Position numbers and translations under genes: made by a program
Source of the DNA: Dyadobacter endophyticus
Lineage (GTDB): Bacteria > Bacteroidota > Bacteroidia > Cytophagales > Spirosomataceae
DNA length: 64,000 bases
Assembly: GCF_014641595.1 (NCBI RefSeq)
Contig: NZ_BMIA01000003.1
Location: 124,001-188,000, forward strand
Direction: 5' to 3'
Part shown: positions 54,901 to 61,934 of the stretch, one piece after another
Numbering within the stretch: position 1 is the stretch's first letter
Layout: each line of letters opens with the position of its first letter
The notes under the pieces: model-generated
Told to the model about the DNA's origin: nothing
Databases searched by the model: none
The model's input: the letters and a program-made list of their open reading frames with translations, nothing else

Positions 54901-55341
54901 TCCAACCTGTACCAGTATGCCTACCGCTTCGGTTTGCCGAAAGAAACACTTCCCGGCCGTGAAACGGGTCTGACTGTAACAGGTGTAACGCCGGAAGGTG
55001 CTCCATTCAGCAAAACATGGGAAAAGAAAGACATTGATACTTACTATGACAATGACAAGAACTACACAGGTATGTTCGTGTTCAACAACGATTTCGTGAA
55101 ACTTCGCCAGGTGATCATTAGCTACAATCTGCCGGTGAACAATTTTTCGCTCCTGGGTACAAAGCTGCAAAGCGCCTCGCTGTCGATCGTTGGACGTAAC
55201 CTTTTGCTGCTTTACAAAGACAAACGTAACAACTACTTCGATCCGGAGTCGAGCTACACCAATGGCAACGCGCAAGGTCTGGAAGCATTCGGTGTGCCGA
55301 GAACGAGAAACATCGGTGTGAACCTGACAGTGAAGTTTTAA
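51901..55341 (+). CDS. SusC/RagA-type TonB-dependent receptor with STN domain
   Basis: The 1146-residue receptor most likely starts at 51901 (MSKRVQFHHALQKIMRITLYQ, a normal signal region) rather than fifteen codons earlier. It has an STN domain (about 42-120, VTLRLANSEIDKALEKIE), a carboxypeptidase-regulatory-like domain (about 133-205, VTGSVKDETGAGLPGVSVLV), a plug (about 215-360, NNQPLYVINGMPMDNSVPGG) and the barrel. It forms the third sigma/FecR/SusC set and, with the SusD-like lipoprotein following after 21 bases, should import a nutrient processed by the enzymes encoded downstream (amidohydrolase, RraA). Confidence 0.95.
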   Translation: MSKRVQFHHALQKIMRITLYQALLSIAFSTFVHANDVRGQRVLEQKVTLRLANSEIDKALEKIENVTKVKFMYNPQIFTNQKASYKFQDESLSEVLSKILTPHKVTYEVVQDRIILRREQAPVEENAIKTSPKRNVTGSVKDETGAGLPGVSVLVKGTQRGTSSDAEGKFFLDIPDGELATAVLVFSFVGYTTQEVAVGSQTSVDVQLAPEAKALNEVVVTALGISKEKKALAYAVTEVKGSEFTQARENNVANALTGKIAGVNATGMSTGPGGSSRIIIRGNGSLSGNNQPLYVINGMPMDNSVPGGGNASDGNGNNTDRGDGIGGINPDDIESISVLKGGPAAALYGARASNGVILITTKKGRAQKGIGVEYNGNFSVDNLSIIPDWQYEYGQGVDGVKPTTQTQAKSSGRLSYGAKMDGTPVVQFDGVERPYSPQKNNLKNFYRTGTNYINSISFTGGNEVVNFRFGLNNTSSKSIVPNSSFNRRIANLNLNAQLGKKLSIETVVQYNIENGHNRPKVGYADYNPHWATYLVANTVDIRSLSPGYDATTGKEIEWNPVPAAPNPYFVINKFKNEDTKNRFLGQANIKYDILDNLFIKGSVSQDYYNFNYEFVVPTANAYQPLGTYEAKKVTSSETNGMLTLNYSKDFSENFNFSALVGGNIQRSIYDQTAFNGAEFTIPGFYSFTNLATSTVIPTYNKSGINSLFGSADIGYKGFAYLTVSGRQDWFSVLNSKSNSIFYPAIGGSLILSEAFKLPDVVSFAKLRGSWAQVGGATVLPYQIYQSYAMAVGGHNGRPVQQLSSSVVPNPDLKPLTSTTYEAGLEAKFMHNRLGIDITLYNRKTTNDIVQSNIASSAGYTAALLNVGELSNKGIELLLTGTAIKQNNFLWDISYNMAYNKSEIVQLAPNLNQLSIGTGVGGGLINNVVGGTYGEVWGYNKLKDANGNTVFNTASNYAVRGNLEKLGNGTPPWTMGITNNFKYKNFSLNILIDGKFGSVVYSNLYQYAYRFGLPKETLPGRETGLTVTGVTPEGAPFSKTWEKKDIDTYYDNDKNYTGMFVFNNDFVKLRQVIISYNLPVNNFSLLGTKLQSASLSIVGRNLLLLYKDKRNNYFDPESSYTNGNAQGLEAFGVPRTRNIGVNLTVKF

Positions 55342-55362
55342 TCATTCAAAATCTTTGTCACG

Positions 55363-56940
55363 ATGAACAAATTTCTGAAATTAACATATATGGCCGCGAT
55401 GGCCGCCTTCATCTCTTCCTGCGACAATGGGTTTGAAGAAATGAATGTAAATCCCAATGCGTCCAGGGACGTCGTACCCGGTTTCCTCTTCACCAGGACG
55501 CAGCTCACGACGGTAAGCAACAACTTCACGGGAGCGGCTTACCTGACGATCGGTGGTTCTATGCAGCATTTTGCTACCTACAAAGAGGTACCTGCCGCGG
55601 GTGACAAGTATTTCAATTTCTCCTATTCGCAGGGAAGCTGGGCATTGTTTGGCGGTGATCCTGCATCCGCCGGGGCTGTGATCGACATTTTGCAGGTAAT
55701 CGATGCTGTTAAAACTTCTCCCGAGGATATTAATAAGCTTTCGGTAGCACGTATCTGGAAAGCCTACCTTTTCCACCGCCTGACAGATCTGTACGGAGAC
55801 ATTCCATATTCCGAAGCTGGAAAAGCCCTGACTGAGAAAAACTTCACTCCGAAATACGACACCCAGGCATTCATCTATGCCGATCTGTTGAAAGAGCTGG
55901 ACGAATCCATCGCGGCATTTGATAACAGCAAAGCGACGTTTGCGAATTCAGACCTGATTTACGGATCGCAAGGAACAGCCAATCAAATTGCGAACTGGAA
56001 GAAATTCGGATATTCGTTGATGCTCCGCCTTGGAATGCGGCTTACCGAGATTGATCCGGCGATGGCCGAAACCTGGGTAAAAAAGGCCATCGCGGGTGGC
56101 GTGATCACTGCTGATGCCGATATCGCAAAAATCGATTACGTGGATGGTTCCATTACTGCCAGCCGCAACTTCATTTCAGCTGGGTTGATGAGTACCGACT
56201 ACGTTTCCGCGGGCGATGATAACGTCGAAGGTGGAAAATTTGCAAAGACATTTATCGACCATTTGAAAACGACCAGCGATCCCCGTTTGAATGTCATCTC
56301 CATCGTATGGACGAAGGCCTCTCCCACGGCGGCGTATGTCGCGGACACGGCAACTGCGCTGCAATCGGGAATGCCCAATGCGGCATTCAACGGAAAACCT
56401 GCCAACTTCGACCAATATTCCGAGCCTAATCCGGCAACGATCCTGAAATACAATGCTCCATTGCTGGTACTCACCCCCGCCGAAATGCACCTGCTGCTGG
56501 CAGAAGCAAATCTTCGCGGCTGGTATAGCGGCGCAACAGCCGAAGCATCGTACAATGCTGCTGTTACTTCCGGTTTGAAACAATGGTCACTGTTCGGAAC
56601 GGCGGGTATCATTTCCGATGCTAAAATCGCGGCTTACCTGAAAGCGAACCCATTTAATGCGGCTGGCACAACCGCCCAGAAAATGGAGCAGATCGGCACG
56701 CAGAAATGGGTAACCCTATTCCTGGAAGACGAATACGAGATCTTCTCGAACTGGCGCCGGACCGGCTATCCCAAGCTGACTCCGACGAACTACCCGGGTA
56801 ACCTTACCGGCGGCCAAATCCCGACCCGTTTCGTGATCCCTGATTCGGAAGAGCTATACAACAAAGTGAATTTTTACGAAGCGCGTACACGCCAGGGCGG
56901 TACCAACACGCTTTCGAGTAAAGTTTGGTGGGATAAATAA
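55363..56940 (+). CDS. SusD-like_2 nutrient-binding outer-membrane lipoprotein
   Basis: This 525-residue protein has a lipoprotein signal ending FISSC (Cys20). NPNASRDVVPGFLFTRTQLT, KAYLFHRLTDLYGDIPYSEAGKA, ANWKKFGYSLMLRLGMRL and MEQIGTQKWVTLFLEDEYEIFSNWRRTGYPKL assign it to the SusD-like_2 group, the same group as the one at 38678. It pairs with the SusC just upstream. A perfect hairpin follows its stop. Confidence 0.95.
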   Translation: MNKFLKLTYMAAMAAFISSCDNGFEEMNVNPNASRDVVPGFLFTRTQLTTVSNNFTGAAYLTIGGSMQHFATYKEVPAAGDKYFNFSYSQGSWALFGGDPASAGAVIDILQVIDAVKTSPEDINKLSVARIWKAYLFHRLTDLYGDIPYSEAGKALTEKNFTPKYDTQAFIYADLLKELDESIAAFDNSKATFANSDLIYGSQGTANQIANWKKFGYSLMLRLGMRLTEIDPAMAETWVKKAIAGGVITADADIAKIDYVDGSITASRNFISAGLMSTDYVSAGDDNVEGGKFAKTFIDHLKTTSDPRLNVISIVWTKASPTAAYVADTATALQSGMPNAAFNGKPANFDQYSEPNPATILKYNAPLLVLTPAEMHLLLAEANLRGWYSGATAEASYNAAVTSGLKQWSLFGTAGIISDAKIAAYLKANPFNAAGTTAQKMEQIGTQKWVTLFLEDEYEIFSNWRRTGYPKLTPTNYPGNLTGGQIPTRFVIPDSEELYNKVNFYEARTRQGGTNTLSSKVWWDK

Positions 56941-56976
56941 GCGGCCCATGCGCTGTTTGTTTATCAAATAAATGGC

Positions 56977-57014
56977 CGATACGGATTGCTGACCCAAATC
57001 GGCAATCCGTATCG
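56977..57014 (+). terminator. Perfect hairpin after the third susCD operon
   Basis: CGATACGGATTGC (56977-56989) and GCAATCCGTATCG (57002-57014) form a 13-bp perfect stem with a 12-nt loop. CTGTTTACG follows, so the T-run is weak. An alternative pairing of GCCGAT with ATCGGC is possible in the same stretch. It probably ends or attenuates the susCD transcript. Confidence 0.7.
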
Positions 57015-57106
57015 CTGTTTACGACTCAAAAATTTCCGAGCTATGAGTGAGGAGTTTCAAGTGATTTTTTGTCTTAACTATAACAGCTTTTCCTAAACCA
57101 AAAACC

Positions 57107-58378
57107 ATGATCAAAAAAGTATTCATTGCCGCCGCACTAATCTGTTGTGCAGGCATGGCAAACGCTCAGAAATATTCAATCGTGATCAAGGGCGGTCACG
57201 TCATTGACCCCAAAAACAATATCAACAGCATCATGGACGTCGCGCTGAAAGGCGATACGGTGATGCTCGTCGCCAAAAACATCGACGCCAAGGAAGGCGT
57301 GCAGGTGGTGAATGCCAAAGGGCTTTTCGTAACGCCCGGCCTGATCGACATGCACTCGCACAACTTCTTCGGCACGAAAATGGACCAAACTTACAGCAAT
57401 GGCCCTAATGCCCTCCCACCCGACGGTTTCACGTTCCGTACCGGTGTTACCACGGTGGTCGACGCGGGCTGCGCCGGCTGGAAGTCGTTCCCTGATTTCA
57501 AGAAACAAACCATCGACGCCTCCCGCACCCGCGTACTCTCGTTCCTGAACATCGTAGGCGAAGGGATGCGCGGTGGCACATACGAGCAGAACGTAGAGGA
57601 TATGGACGCCGCGGCTACCGCCAAAGTGGCAAAAGAATATCCGGAATACATTGTGGGCATCAAACTTGCTCACTTCAACGGCTACAACTGGACGCCTACC
57701 GACCGTGCCGTGGAGGCCGGCAAGCTTGCCAACATCCCGGTCATGATCGATTTCGGTGGCAGCCAGCCGGTTTTGCCCATTGAAGAGCTTTTCATGAAGC
57801 ACCTCCGCCCCGGCGACATTTTCACCCACTGCTTCGGGCAACTCGCCAGCCGCGAACCGATCGTGGACGTGAAAGCGGGCAAAGTGAAGCCATTCGTATA
57901 TGAAGCACGTAAAAAAGGGATCATTTTCGACGTGGGCTACGGCGGTATCAGCTTTGCATTCTCGCAGGCGATCCCGGCCATCAAAACCGGTTTTTACCCC
58001 AACACTATCAGTACCGACATCCACACCGGCAGCATGAACAACGCGATGAAGGATATGCTCAATGTCATGTCCAAATTCCTCGCTATGGGTATGGACCTGC
58101 CGGCGGTGATCAAAGCCAGCACCTGGGCGCCTGCGCAAGCCATTCACCGCGAAGAGCTGGGTAACCTTTCGGCAGGCTCTCGTGCGGACGTGTCCGTGTT
58201 GCGTGTGCTCGACGGCAAGTTCCAGATGAACGACACCGGCACATTCGGTTTCTTCGATTATACCGGCGCCAAGGTACAGGGCAAGCAGAAACTCGAAGCC
58301 GAAGTAACCATCCGTGCAGGACGTGTCGTGTACGACCTGAACGGCCTGACCAACCCGATTGTCGTTTCGAGAAGATAA
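57107..58378 (+). CDS. Exported amidohydrolase/deacetylase-family metallohydrolase (copy 2)
   Basis: This 423-residue protein has a signal peptide ending at MANAQK (about residue 21). Like its paralogue at 41770 it has His83/His85 (DMHSHNF), Lys186 (GIKLAHF), His241 (THCF) and Asp304 (STDIH), and the DVGYG stretch with Tyr278 instead of the His I would expect. By eye the two copies share roughly half their residues. It follows the third susCD operon and precedes rraA-like and the symporter genes. A second copy linked to a different SusC/SusD pair suggests related but distinct substrates. Confidence 0.87.
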   Translation: MIKKVFIAAALICCAGMANAQKYSIVIKGGHVIDPKNNINSIMDVALKGDTVMLVAKNIDAKEGVQVVNAKGLFVTPGLIDMHSHNFFGTKMDQTYSNGPNALPPDGFTFRTGVTTVVDAGCAGWKSFPDFKKQTIDASRTRVLSFLNIVGEGMRGGTYEQNVEDMDAAATAKVAKEYPEYIVGIKLAHFNGYNWTPTDRAVEAGKLANIPVMIDFGGSQPVLPIEELFMKHLRPGDIFTHCFGQLASREPIVDVKAGKVKPFVYEARKKGIIFDVGYGGISFAFSQAIPAIKTGFYPNTISTDIHTGSMNNAMKDMLNVMSKFLAMGMDLPAVIKASTWAPAQAIHREELGNLSAGSRADVSVLRVLDGKFQMNDTGTFGFFDYTGAKVQGKQKLEAEVTIRAGRVVYDLNGLTNPIVVSRR

Positions 58379-58383
58379 CCTGA

Positions 58384-58426
58384 CAATGGGAGCCCCTAGC
58401 GATGTCACCGGGCGGGGCTTCCATTG
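58384..58426 (+). terminator. Hairpin after amidohydrolase copy 2
   Basis: CAATGGGAGCCCC (58384-58396) pairs with GGGGCTTCCATTG (58414-58426) with one wobble and is followed by ATATTTTG. It may end the amidohydrolase transcript or moderate expression of the downstream RraA-like gene. Confidence 0.6.
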
Positions 58427-58482
58427 ATATTTTGCCTAATTTCACCTACTCAATATATCCCTGCCGTACTTTTTCTTGTCTT

Positions 58483-59415
58483 ATGAAACTACCGATTCTC
58501 TCTTTGACGACGATCCTGACCTTAACCTTCGGAGGCCTGCAAACTGCGAAGGCACAGACTATGCCGAAAGAAGAACTGATTTTCCTGACCTCCGAATGGA
58601 AAGGCGAACGCTTCCCCGACGGCCGCCCGAAAATCTCCGACGACCTCGTCCGCCGCGCGAAGGAAATCAATATCGAAGAAGCCTGGGTAGTACTCAAAAA
58701 CGAAGGCTATAACTGCCAGTTCGAAGGCAATTGGAAAATCGTGCACGACGACGTGGTGATCGCCGGCCGCGCATTAACCGCTCAGTTCATGCCATCACGA
58801 CCGGATATTGAAAAGAATATCAAAGACCGCGGTGGCAAACAGGGCCGCATCGGCAATACCAATTCCTGGCCGATCGACATGCTCAGCAAAGGCGACGTAT
58901 ATGTAGCCGACGGCATGGGCAAAATCGTGGAAGGAACGCTGATCGGCGATAACCTTGCCAACTCCATTTTCGCGAAAACAGGCAATGGCGTAGTATTCGA
59001 CGCCTCCGTACGCGACCTCGACGGCCTCTCAAAAATCCCGGGTTTCAACGCATTCGTCCGTGATTTCGATCCATCCTACCTCAAAGACGCTGTGGTGACC
59101 GGCATCAATACCCCTATCCGCATCGGCCGCGCCGTCGTGCTTCCAGGCGATTTGGTTTTGGCTAAAAAAGAAGGGGTGATCTTCGTGCCTGCGCACATGG
59201 TCGAGAAAGTGGTGCAAACTGCCGAGTTCATCGCATTGCGTGACAAATTCGGTATTCAAATGCTGAAAGAAGGCAAATACACCCCCGGCCAGATCGACAG
59301 CCAATGGACTGACACGCTGAAAAACGACTTCCTCAAATGGCTCGATAAAAACCCGAACGAAATCCCCATGAAGCGTTCGGAGCTCGACGAATACATGAAA
59401 AAAAGAACCTGGTAA
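58483..59415 (+). CDS. Exported RraA-family aldolase/decarboxylase-like protein
   Basis: The 310-residue protein is taken from ATG 58483, giving a signal peptide (MKLPILSLTTILTLTFGG up to AKAQT, about residue 26); an upstream in-frame Met would add a non-signal leader. The rest is the RraA/HMG aldolase fold: GKIVEGTLIGDNLANSIFA and VVFDASVRDLDGL carry the metal and substrate Arg177-Asp178 pair. Family members act as 4-hydroxy-4-methyl-2-oxoglutarate aldolases or oxaloacetate decarboxylases, or as RNase E regulators in Proteobacteria (not relevant here). The export signal is unusual for the family. It fits cleavage of a keto acid formed in the periplasm. Confidence 0.87.
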   Translation: MKLPILSLTTILTLTFGGLQTAKAQTMPKEELIFLTSEWKGERFPDGRPKISDDLVRRAKEINIEEAWVVLKNEGYNCQFEGNWKIVHDDVVIAGRALTAQFMPSRPDIEKNIKDRGGKQGRIGNTNSWPIDMLSKGDVYVADGMGKIVEGTLIGDNLANSIFAKTGNGVVFDASVRDLDGLSKIPGFNAFVRDFDPSYLKDAVVTGINTPIRIGRAVVLPGDLVLAKKEGVIFVPAHMVEKVVQTAEFIALRDKFGIQMLKEGKYTPGQIDSQWTDTLKNDFLKWLDKNPNEIPMKRSELDEYMKKRTW

Positions 59416-59444
59416 ACGAGTAATCCAGACTGGTTTTCAGCATT

Positions 59445-59475
59445 TCCTGTTTGGTAAAACTGACAGGATTTTTCT
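59445..59475 (+). terminator. Short hairpin with T-run after the RraA-like gene
   Basis: TCCTGT (59445-59450) pairs with ACAGGA (59463-59468), followed by TTTTTC. The stem is short (6 bp), so termination may be partial. Confidence 0.5.
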
Positions 59476-59511
59476 TTCGCATTTTTAAAATTGCATTTTA
59501 AATACATTTAT

Positions 59512-60618
59512 ATGAATATTTACAAGCTTCTATCCGGCGTCGCCGCGGTTTGCCTACTGATAGCGCTCTACCTCGCTTTCACCGGAAGCCTCCCCTCCGC
59601 CGGCCCCTTCTTTATTGCATTCTTCCTGTCGCTTGCCATCAGTTTCAGAGGTTATGAAAAATTGAAAGGTTTTACCTACACCACTGTCATTTTCGCGGCG
59701 GTAACCACGGCATTGTACTACCCGCAGCACTTCCTCACCGTCGGTGAATTCAAACTTTCAACCCTCATTACCCCATTGATCCAGATCATCATGTTCGGGA
59801 TGGGGACTTCCATGAGCTTCGGCGATTTTGTAGGGGTAGTTAAAATGCCAAAAGGTGTGCTTATCGGCGTCGTGAGCCACTTTATCATTATGCCGACCAT
59901 CGGCTATACATTGGCGAACATCAGCGGCTTCCCACCTGAAATCGCGGCGGGTATCATCCTCATCGGCTGCTCACCCAACGGAATGGCTTCCAATGTGATC
60001 TCTTACCTCGCGAAGGCGAACCTGGCATTGTCTATTACCATTACTGCCATTTCAACCATGCTCGCGCCGTTGGTAACACCGGTACTCATGAGCTTGCTTG
60101 CAGGCGCTTTCGTGCAGATCGACACTTTGCATATGATGTGGGATATTATTAAAATGGTGATCATTCCGATCGGCGCGGGATTGTTCTTCAACAAGCTGTT
60201 CAGCGGAAAAGTGAAATGGCTGGACGCTGCTATGCCGCTGGTTTCGATGGGTGGGATCGCGTTCATCATCGTGATCATCACCGCTGCCGGCCGCGACAGC
60301 CTTTTGTCGATCGGTCCCGCATTGCTGTTGCTCGTATTGATCCACAACCTCTCGGGTTACACGCTCGGCTACTGGTCGGGCCGCCTGTTCCGCATGAGCG
60401 AGCGCGATTGCCGTACGATAGCCATTGAAGTAGGCATGCAAAATGGCGGATTAGCTTCTGGTATCGCGAAGGAAATGGGGAAAATGGCCACCGTGGGCCT
60501 AGCCCCGGCCATTTTCGGGCCGTTGATGAACATTACCGGCTCCATACTCGCCTCCTGGTGGCAAGGCAAGCCCACCGGCGATGAAGAAACTTATGTAGAA
60601 ACGGGCAGAGCCCATTAA
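59512..60618 (+). CDS. Bile acid:sodium symporter (BASS) family transporter
   Basis: The 368-residue inner-membrane protein is taken from ATG 59512. About ten helices are visible and the BASS motifs LIQIIMFGMGTSMSFGDF, FIIMPTIGYTLANISGFPPEIAAGIILIGCSPNGMASNVISYLAKANLALSITI and ECRTIAIEVGMQNGGLAS-like (here DCRTIAIEVGMQNGGLAS) contain the two sodium sites and the crossover. Relatives import pyruvate, pantoate or other organic acids as well as bile acids. It follows the RraA-like gene by 96 bases and so is the best candidate to take up a keto acid released in the periplasm. Confidence 0.9.
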   Translation: MNIYKLLSGVAAVCLLIALYLAFTGSLPSAGPFFIAFFLSLAISFRGYEKLKGFTYTTVIFAAVTTALYYPQHFLTVGEFKLSTLITPLIQIIMFGMGTSMSFGDFVGVVKMPKGVLIGVVSHFIIMPTIGYTLANISGFPPEIAAGIILIGCSPNGMASNVISYLAKANLALSITITAISTMLAPLVTPVLMSLLAGAFVQIDTLHMMWDIIKMVIIPIGAGLFFNKLFSGKVKWLDAAMPLVSMGGIAFIIVIITAAGRDSLLSIGPALLLLVLIHNLSGYTLGYWSGRLFRMSERDCRTIAIEVGMQNGGLASGIAKEMGKMATVGLAPAIFGPLMNITGSILASWWQGKPTGDEETYVETGRAH

Positions 60619-60621
60619 AAG

Positions 60622-60658
60622 AAAACGAGGCGCAGTGTTAAGCTGCGCCTCGTTTCTT
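60622..60658 (+). terminator. Strong terminator after the symporter gene
   Basis: AAACGAGGCGCAG (60623-60635) and CTGCGCCTCGTTT (60643-60655) form a perfect 13-bp stem with a 7-nt loop. It directly follows the stop of the symporter gene and closes the catabolic block. Confidence 0.85.
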
Positions 60659-60721
60659 ATTGTCACGTGTTGTTCAGTGTGGTCAGATGTGGTTAATAAT
60701 AGTCAGGTGTTGTCAAGTTTT

Positions 60722-60830
60722 GTCATGCTGAGCGAACCGGGCCGCCGGGGCGGTCGAAGCACTAGTATAACGTTACAATTTCACCGTACGGACTGTCTTC
60801 GACCGCCCGGTTCGCTAAGACTGACATTTT
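60722..60830. repeat. Dispersed-type inverted repeat
   Basis: A left arm (60722-60759, GTCATGCTGAGCGAACCGGG and then CGGTCGAAG after an 8-9-base insertion) and a right arm (60797-60825, CTTCGACCGCCCGGTTCGC, then TAAGACTGAC) form an imperfect stem around a 37-nt loop, followed by TTTTT. The stretch between 60661 and 60721 contains loose copies of GTCAGGTGTTGTCA. A CT-rich tract (60834-60880) follows. It looks like a repeat family rather than a gene. Confidence 0.6.
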
Positions 60831-60872
60831 TCGATTCTCCATTCTCCATTCTCCATCCTCCCTTTCCTCCTT

Positions 60873-61379
60873 TCAATCCTCTTCCAACAAAAGCTGCATA
60901 TAAACCAAATCCAGCCACTGGTCAAATTTATAGGCTACCTCTTTGAGATATCCCTTCTCCACAAACCCATATTTCTTGTGAAATTCAATACTAGCACGGT
61001 TTGAAGCATCGATACATCCGATCATCGTATGCAGGCCCGATTCCTTCGCACGCTGGATAAGGCTACCGAGCAACTTCCCGCCCACGCCCATTCCGCGCGA
61101 CTTCTCGTCGAGGTAAATCGAATGCTCTACACTGAATTTGTACCCGATTTTCGGGCGGAAAATATTATAGGACCCATAACCGATTACTTCGCCTTCCAAT
61201 TCCGCTACGATCACCGGCATTCCGTCATAGAACATCTGTTCAAACCAGGCCTTTTGTTGTTCCAAGGTCCGGGGTTCGTAGTCATAAATAGCCGTGGTGT
61301 TCAGAATAGCGTGGTTGATTATTTCCAACAGCGAAGGCAGATCCTTAGGAGCAGCACTTCTGATGATCAAATCCATCAA
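60873..61379 (-). CDS. GNAT-family N-acetyltransferase (phosphinothricin acetyltransferase-like)
   Basis: This 168-residue enzyme opens with LIIRSAAPKDLPSLLEIINHAI and contains MPVIVAELEGEVIGYGSYNIFRPKIGY and VYLDEKSRGMGVGGKLLGSLIQRAKE-like acetyl-CoA loop residues (here IYLDEKSRGMGVGGKLLGSL), then CIDASNRASIEFHKKYGF. These match the Pat/Bar-type group of GNAT proteins, which acetylate amino-acid-like compounds. It is transcribed alone towards the repeat region. Confidence 0.88.
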   Translation of the reverse strand: MMDLIIRSAAPKDLPSLLEIINHAILNTTAIYDYEPRTLEQQKAWFEQMFYDGMPVIVAELEGEVIGYGSYNIFRPKIGYKFSVEHSIYLDEKSRGMGVGGKLLGSLIQRAKESGLHTMIGCIDASNRASIEFHKKYGFVEKGYLKEVAYKFDQWLDLVYMQLLLEED

Positions 61380-61488
61380 AATAAAGCAGGTCGTTATACA
61401 GGTTTTTATATTAGGGTCAAAAATACCTTAATATTTTAAAAAATTTCACGTCTTATCCACGTTCCGTCTTACGTTTTTTTCTAATTCT

Positions 61489-61518
61489 TTTGAAAATCAT
61501 GAATTTCGAATAGCTTTG
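61489..61518 (+). promoter_or_regulatory. Promoter of the thiamine operon
   Basis: TTTG (61489-61492) and TAGCTTTG (61511-61518, an exact TAnnTTTG match) are separated by 18 bases. Transcription would begin near 61524, just before the TPP riboswitch. Confidence 0.7.
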
Positions 61519-61526
61519 CTTCAACT

Positions 61527-61609
61527 TTAGGGGTGTCCCGACATGCGGACTGAGATCATACCCTTTGAACCTGATGCAGCTAGTACTGCCGAAGGGAAAA
61601 GCAGGAGTT
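61527..61609 (+). promoter_or_regulatory. TPP riboswitch (THI element)
   Basis: The stretch from TTAGGGGTGTC to GGGAAAAGCAGGAG holds all sequence landmarks of the thiamine pyrophosphate riboswitch: AGGGGTGTC, CTGAGATCATACCCTTTGAA, CCTGATGCAGCTAGTACTGCCGAAGGGA-type segments (split here at the conserved boxes). In Bacteroidota it normally shuts the thi operon when TPP is plentiful. It lies about 80 bases upstream of thiS. Confidence 0.93.
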
Positions 61610-61688
61610 ACCGTGCACGTAGCTCCGTCTATTCTTTCGTCACCGGTCCATTCCTAAGGTTTTTTGTATTTAAAAAACTGAACCAGGA

Positions 61689-61892
61689 ATGGAAATCATC
61701 CTAAACGGCCAGGCAAAGCAAATCGCCGCCCCTTACACGGTAGGGCAGCTCGTATCCGAACTATTTTCGGCTAACGGCAAGGGCATAGCCGTGGCCATCA
61801 ACCAATCGGTAGTCCCGAAATCCGACTGGCCCATCCGCCAGCTTTCCCCCAACGACCAGATCACGCTCATTACCGCTACGCAAGGCGGCTAG
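61689..61892 (+). CDS. thiS: Sulfur carrier protein ThiS
   Basis: This 67-residue beta-grasp protein ends in the required Gly-Gly (TQGG), which is adenylated and thiocarboxylated to donate sulfur for the thiazole ring of thiamine. NGQAKQIAAPYTVGQLV and VAINQSVVPKSDWP are typical. It is the first gene of the riboswitch-controlled operon; thiC follows after 42 bases. Confidence 0.93.
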   Translation: MEIILNGQAKQIAAPYTVGQLVSELFSANGKGIAVAINQSVVPKSDWPIRQLSPNDQITLITATQGG

Positions 61893-61934
61893 CATTGCAT
61901 TGTCCTGTATCCCACCATTTTTAAAACCTGAAAC

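Noticed and set aside
57176..58408. Minus-strand open frame of about 410 codons opposite amidohydrolase copy 2
   Set aside because: No recognisable motifs; explained by GC-rich third positions of the plus-strand gene.
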